Shown in pieces: positions 59,643-64,000 of a stretch of 64,000 nucleotides of DNA (within the stretch, counting starts at the first letter, position 1; each line of letters opens with the position of its first letter). The position numbers and the translations under genes are program-made. The DNA is taken from contig CALYLW010000541.1 of assembly GCA_944989445.1 (NCBI GenBank), positions 248,001 to 312,000 on the forward strand. The letters run 5' to 3'. The notes under the pieces were generated by a model. The model had not been told where the DNA came from, ran no database searches, and saw only the letters and a list, made by a program, of their open reading frames with translations. Source of the DNA: Ampullaceana balthica (lineage: Eukaryota > Mollusca > Gastropoda > Lymnaeidae).

Positions 59643-59706
<64 letters not shown>
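59571..59706. repeat. (TA)n/(TAAA)n microsatellite
   Basis: Alternating tatata and aaataaat blocks. Ile/Tyr-rich frames here are artefacts. Confidence 0.95.
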
Positions 59707-59710
<4 letters not shown>

Positions 59711-60729
59711 GAAGGGGGTAGGTGGGCTACTCATCACAGATATTGCCACAAGAGGGTTGCAACCCCCAACCTCATAAATGTTGACACTTGGAGTTACCGC
59801 AATAAATAAAATGTACAGAACAAACATTGAAAGTCACCTAAATAAGTGCTGACAAGCGACATTTCTATGTACTCGGTGCGATTCATTAGGAAGTGATTAA
59901 ATAGTCTAACAACCAAACGTCCATAAGTCTCTAATTAAGCATCCTGTGTTCAATATGTGAAATACTCTTTAAACGATATTTTGTACGTTGAAATTTGACC
60001 ATATGACTTTACCCAAAAAAAAACAACAACAAACTAATGCGTACCAAACTGTATTTAAAACCAAACACAAAGTGAATTTTTAAATCTCCACCCTTGTCTC
60101 TTTAAAGCTGAGCGCTCCCACCCCCTCAACCCCCTCTGCACACAGTGTATTATTTCCCTACCTCCCCTCACCCTCCCCACCCTTATATTAAAGCCCCCCC
60201 CCCTTTTTTTTTCTTTTCTAAACCGAATTATCCCCTCTACCACGTTTCGTTAATAAAACAATCAACAATAATTAAATTCCTCGGGACGGGGGTCTGGTAA
60301 TGATGTGTTCACAATCACAGTTCTAGCCTCGGCGACTGATAGCGATCATTTCTTTCTTCGCTCTCAACACGGGTAAAACTCAAATTGTGATAATTGCGAC
60401 AACTTCACCGGTAAACTGTGCAGCCCCCAACCCCCAACTCACCTTTTTACCTTACACCAAATGATGGGGTAGCGAAGAAGCCAATTTAAGTGTCACATAG
60501 ACCGGAAAGTTTATGCCCCAGGGGCGGATTTGCAGGTGATGGTGGAGGGGGGGGGTATAAAGAACTGGGCATGTCACCCACACGCTTGTAAGCACCTATA
60601 TCTCTACGCTACATGTTGGTAATTACAGAGTTCTATTAAAAGATCGCGCAATGATATGATGGCACTCATCGATTAGTCTTATTTTTTACGTGCTCCTTCT
60701 TGAACCTTTAGTATCCTCACATCCACCTA
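59707..60729. other. Unassigned sequence
   Basis: Includes C-rich stretches at 60110-60210 and 60420-60440. At 60519, caggggcggatttgcaggtg followed by a G run resembles an hAT left end without partner. Confidence 0.4.
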
Positions 60730-61310
60730 ACATCAACCCGGGACACACGCCATCAACCCGGGACACACGCCATCAACCCGGGACACACGCCATCAACCCG
60801 GGACACACGCCATCAACCCGGGACACACGCCAGCAACCCGGGACACACGCCATCAACCCGGGACACAGGCCATCAACCCGGGACACACGCCATCAACCCG
60901 GGACACACGCCATCAACCCGGGACACACTATACACCCGGAACACACCATCAACCCGGGACACACTATAGACCCGGAACATGCCATCAACCCGGGACACAC
61001 GCCATCAACCCGGGACACACGCCATCAACCCGGGACACACGCCATCAACCCGGGACACACGCCATCAACCCGGGACACACACCATCAACCCGGGACACAC
61101 GCCATCAAAACGGGACACACGCCATCAACCCGGGACACGCCATTAATCCGGGATACACCATTAACCCAGAACACAACATCAACCCGGGACACAGCATCAA
61201 CCCGGGACACACCATCAACCCGTGACACATCATATTAACCCGGGAACCCGGGACACGCCATTAATCCGGGATACATCATTAACCCAGAACACAACATAAC
61301 CCGGGACAAA
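60730..61310. repeat. 20-bp minisatellite, about 29 copies
   Basis: Unit catcaacccgggacacacgc, regular at first, shortened and diverged after 60928 (e.g. ctatacacccggaacacacc). A 182-codon frame (60690-61238) repeats every 20 residues and is an artefact. Confidence 0.95.
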
Positions 61311-62223
61311 CATTTTCAGAAGTTAATGGAAATGTTTGTTTTTTTATTATACATATTTAGTGCAATTTCTATATGTTCTGATGGACCTAGAGATCTAAAT
61401 TTTTTACCGCAGATAGATCTTTGATCACAATGCATTGTATCAAAATTTCAGATGGATCGAATGTACCGTATTGAAATTATTGCACTTTTAGTTTTTAGTT
61501 TTTGTCTATATAAAATATTATCACTTGCGTCAATGAACCATGCCTCAATTCGCCCTAGAGGGATACAATTATTATAACTTTAAAAAGTACTATCAACATC
61601 AAGTCTTGTTGGCCGAAATATAAGCGTGATCGATTGCCAACATGGGGGTACGAGGTTCAATTTTCAGTTAGGGGAAAATGTTTTTTTTTGTATTATACAT
61701 ATTTAGTGCAATTTCTATATGTAAATAAAAGCGTGTCCTTTTTAAAAAAAGATTTTTTTTACATTTAACTTATTTTGATGTCATATCATTTTGTCGAAAA
61801 AAATGAGAAAACTCTCTCGTATCCAGTTCTTGAGATAGTTCAAATAAAAAAGGTTATTTATTTCTCTGTCAACCCCTTACAGTTCCTACCAGCCCATCAC
61901 AAAAAAACAAACATTTTTTTTCAACAAAAGCAATGAGAAAGGAACAAAGGTAAAATATACAAAGAGATCTGCAATAAATCAATGTTGATTTAATCACATT
62001 AGTTTTATCAGTAAAGCCAGACAAATTAAAATTTTATACTAATGTCATGATATACCTAGATTTGAAAAAGGAGATTCATTTATTTTTATTTTTTTAATTA
62101 ATATTTTTTTAAAATTCACTAACAAACGTACAGGTAACTTAAGTGCATGTGAAGTTTACTTCAACTTTGTTTGTGTAATGTTTCTTTAGTTTCGGGTCAA
62201 ATTCTATGTAAATATCCGAGTTA

Positions 62224-62258
<35 letters not shown>

Positions 62259-62358
62259 AAATAATAAAATAAAATAAATAAATAAAAAATAATAAAATTT
62301 AAATTTAAATTTAGTCGAAAAATCTGTTTTAAAATAATAAAGTGTGTCGGCCGTGTTG
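61311..62358. other. AT-rich sequence with a 50-bp direct repeat
   Basis: attatacatatttagtgcaa and the following tttctatatgt occur at about 61347 and 61694. A (CA)n tract lies at 62226-62254. No gene recognised. Confidence 0.5.
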
Positions 62359-62366
62359 GTTTTGAA

Positions 62367-62565
62367 CAGGGGTTCTCCAAACTTTTCTGACAGAGGGCCG
62401 CATTAACTGTCAAACAGCAGTTTTGGGGCCGACTACACACATTTTTGTTTTAAACTACAGGTAAAAAAATAATAATTTTTTTTTAGATTAAAGGGTCTCC
62501 AGGGGCCGGATGAGAGGGCCTCGCGAGCCACATATGGCCCGCGAGCCTTAGTTTGGAGACCCCTG
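62367..62565. mobile_element. hAT MITE, 199 bp
   Basis: Termini CAGGGGTTCTCCAAACTTTT and (reverse complement) CAGGGGTCTCCAAACTAAGG. Perfect 8-bp duplications gttttgaa at 62359-62366 and 62566-62573. No coding capacity. Confidence 0.92.
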
Positions 62566-62573
62566 GTTTTGAA

Positions 62574-63681
62574 TAACGACTAATTAATTTTTGAACTATA
62601 AAATCTATGTTAACACACTGTTAGTGGAGTTTTGTGGACGAGAGGGGGGGGGTCTGGGTTAGTTATATTTTTTTTACTGGCAACTCTTACAGATCCCTTC
62701 TCCCCACCCTGGCGAGATGTGGCCCCTGGCGAGGTGTTTGAAATTTATCACCCCCACCAACACGATCCGTCCCGTCATGCAATCGACTCTCCGTACCGTC
62801 ACGTGACTGCCATCTCGCGTCAAACGTACCGGACTCCACCAAGCGGATCTACGGTGATTTTAGTAACATTTGAAAGTCATTGCGGACGACTTAATACGTC
62901 CTGCCTCTTGTACTACAAGACTCCCTCCCCCCGTCCCATGTAATACAAGACCCCCACACCCCCCCTCAATCCCTTCACTCTCGCTCAAACACTAAGAAAT
63001 CAAAAGTTCTTAAAATGATCACCTATTCCAAACCTGGCAACAATTGTCAGGAACCCTTCTCTAAGTCCCATCCACTGCTGCATTCATGTTCTTTCAATCG
63101 TTGGGTTTAGGACCCGCATCGTGATGCCCCCCCCCCTTCCCCTCACCCAAACAAGAAGGTCGGTAAACATAAGATCAATCTAATAACATAATGAGCTTAC
63201 GAACAGCGAGAACTCGTTCCAATAGAATGATAGTGTTTGAGGAAAGAGAGGGGCAGGGGGGTTAAGACTAAGGTTGTGGGCCCGATGGGGGAGGAGGGTG
63301 TTTTGTTGCGCTGCTGGTAAGACTTAAGTTAAACAAAGAGCTCAAAATCCGCAAGGGATACAAAGGTTAATACTTGACAGAATCTGGTCAAATAAATACT
63401 CATTAAATCATGTTGAGAATTCAGTGGCGTACTTGCTGATCGGGCCCGGGGGCAGCGTGAGCTGAAGGGACGGGAAGGGGGTGCAGTGTTAGGATTGTTG
63501 CACGGGGGCCAAGCGCTTAGAACAAAATCCTTTCACTCATACCCCAAGTTTCGATACCACCAATGATTGTTGAGTCACTATTTACTCATATACTCATATC
63601 GTGTGTGGAAAATACACTTATCTGTACAGTGACGTCTTCAATGTGAATCACGACAGAGCTTTTTTTTTAAAAATATTTTTT
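62574..63681. other. GC-rich island, no supported gene
   Basis: GC-rich from about 62630 to 63160 with C runs. A 103-codon frame at 62632-62943 has no domain. At 63424, cagtggcgtacttgctgatc resembles the left end of the CAGTGGCGTA hAT family without a partner inside the window. Confidence 0.4.
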
Positions 63682-63857
63682 CATACTTCTATATGGATCA
63701 TATTTTCCATACTTCTATGTAGATCATATTTTCCATAGTTCTATACGGATCATATTTCCCAAACTTCTATATGGATCATATTTCCCATACTTCTATGTAA
63801 ATCATATTTTCCATAGTTCTATAAGGATCATATCTTTTCATACTTATATATGAATTA
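63682..63857. repeat. 26-bp minisatellite in a three-unit (78-bp) pattern
   Basis: Units run catacttctatatggatcat, catacttctatgtagatcat, catagttctatacggatcat and then repeat in the same A-B-C order (caaacttctatatgg, catacttctatgtaa, catagttctataagg), each with tttcc-like ends. Confidence 0.9.
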
Positions 63858-63953
63858 TACGAGTCATAGGGGCTAGTGACTAGTGTGATGATACTGGCTG
63901 CAGTCATGAGTTCATTGGATCTACGGCTGGTGAGATTGAGAATAAATAGATGT

Positions 63954-63979
63954 AAAAACAAAGTTTTTGACTATAAATC
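63954..63979. repeat. Arm of the palindromic dispersed repeat
   Basis: Shares acaaagtttttgactataaa with 33710-33729 but stops at ...aaatc, where the Helitron-like sequence begins. Confidence 0.6.
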
Positions 63980-64000
63980 TATACTAATAAAAGGCAAAGC
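63978..64000 (+). mobile_element. Helitron-like 5' end, cut by the window edge
   Basis: TCTATACTAATAAAAGGCAA follows. It matches the left end of the insertion at 16071 and the TC-start style of Helitrons. Confidence 0.5.

Noticed and set aside
60690..61238. 182-codon Pro/Thr-rich frame
   Set aside because: Entirely within the 20-bp array.
61610..61675. tRNA-like sequence with gaggttcaattttcag
   Set aside because: Resembles a B box, but no A box spacing or cloverleaf could be drawn.

Overview
This is an AT-rich animal nuclear window dominated by repeats; it is not prokaryotic. It has spliced exons with GT/AG borders, tRNA-derived SINE sequence, animal-type DNA transposons (hAT, MULE/ZSWIM, pogo-like, Harbinger-like MITEs, Helitron-like ends), a Penelope-like fragment and many minisatellites. 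A lophotrochozoan, probably a gastropod mollusc, fits best. That assignment is inference from element types, not from a marker gene.

The only host gene I recognise with confidence is the 3' part of a microsomal glutathione S-transferase 3 (MAPEG family) gene on the + strand. Its four exons lie at 6543-6607, 6728-6785, 7072-7144 and 9098-9198. The 5' coding exon is not visible and probably lies before the window. The last intron (1953 bp) consists almost entirely of one 1835-bp pogo-like element with matching termini and TA target duplications.

Layout. 0.1-3.0 kb: a decayed, intron-containing ZSWIM-type (MULE) transposase with FAR1-like, DDE, SWIM and C-terminal PHD-finger parts. 3.9-9.2 kb: two minisatellites and MGST3. 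10.2-12.2 kb: a Penelope-like remnant and a broken ZBED5-like hAT transposase. 13-17.2 kb: two minisatellites and a ~480-bp tandem duplication whose second copy took two insertions. 18.0-21.3 kb: a ZMYM1-like hAT copy carrying a smaller BED-finger hAT and a MITE. 21.3-36.5 kb: mostly unannotatable sequence with five minisatellites, a SINE, small hAT ends and scattered GC-rich islands. 36.8-41.4 kb: a hAT MITE whose 3' end has been amplified into a 24-unit array, a tRNA-Val-like pseudogene, tandem Helitron-like units, a 14-bp array and an hAT copy. 43.1-48.5 kb: a three-level nest (hAT containing hAT containing MITE), both hAT levels having perfect 8-bp target duplications. 48.5-51.1 kb: three minisatellites nearly back to back. 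51-64 kb: sparse sequence, two MITEs with perfect duplications, a ~109-copy 17-bp array, a third ZBED-type hAT copy, two more arrays and a Helitron-like end cut by the window edge.

About 9 kb (roughly 14%) lies in at least 17 minisatellites with unrelated units. Nearly all long open frames in the window are artefacts of these arrays or relics of transposase. I found no operon, CRISPR, rRNA or intact transposase. The most distinctive observations are the array grown out of a MITE-target junction, internal empty-site comparisons that date and size insertions, higher-order structure in several arrays, the SWIM/PHD transposase relic and a possible Penelope hammerhead ribozyme relic.
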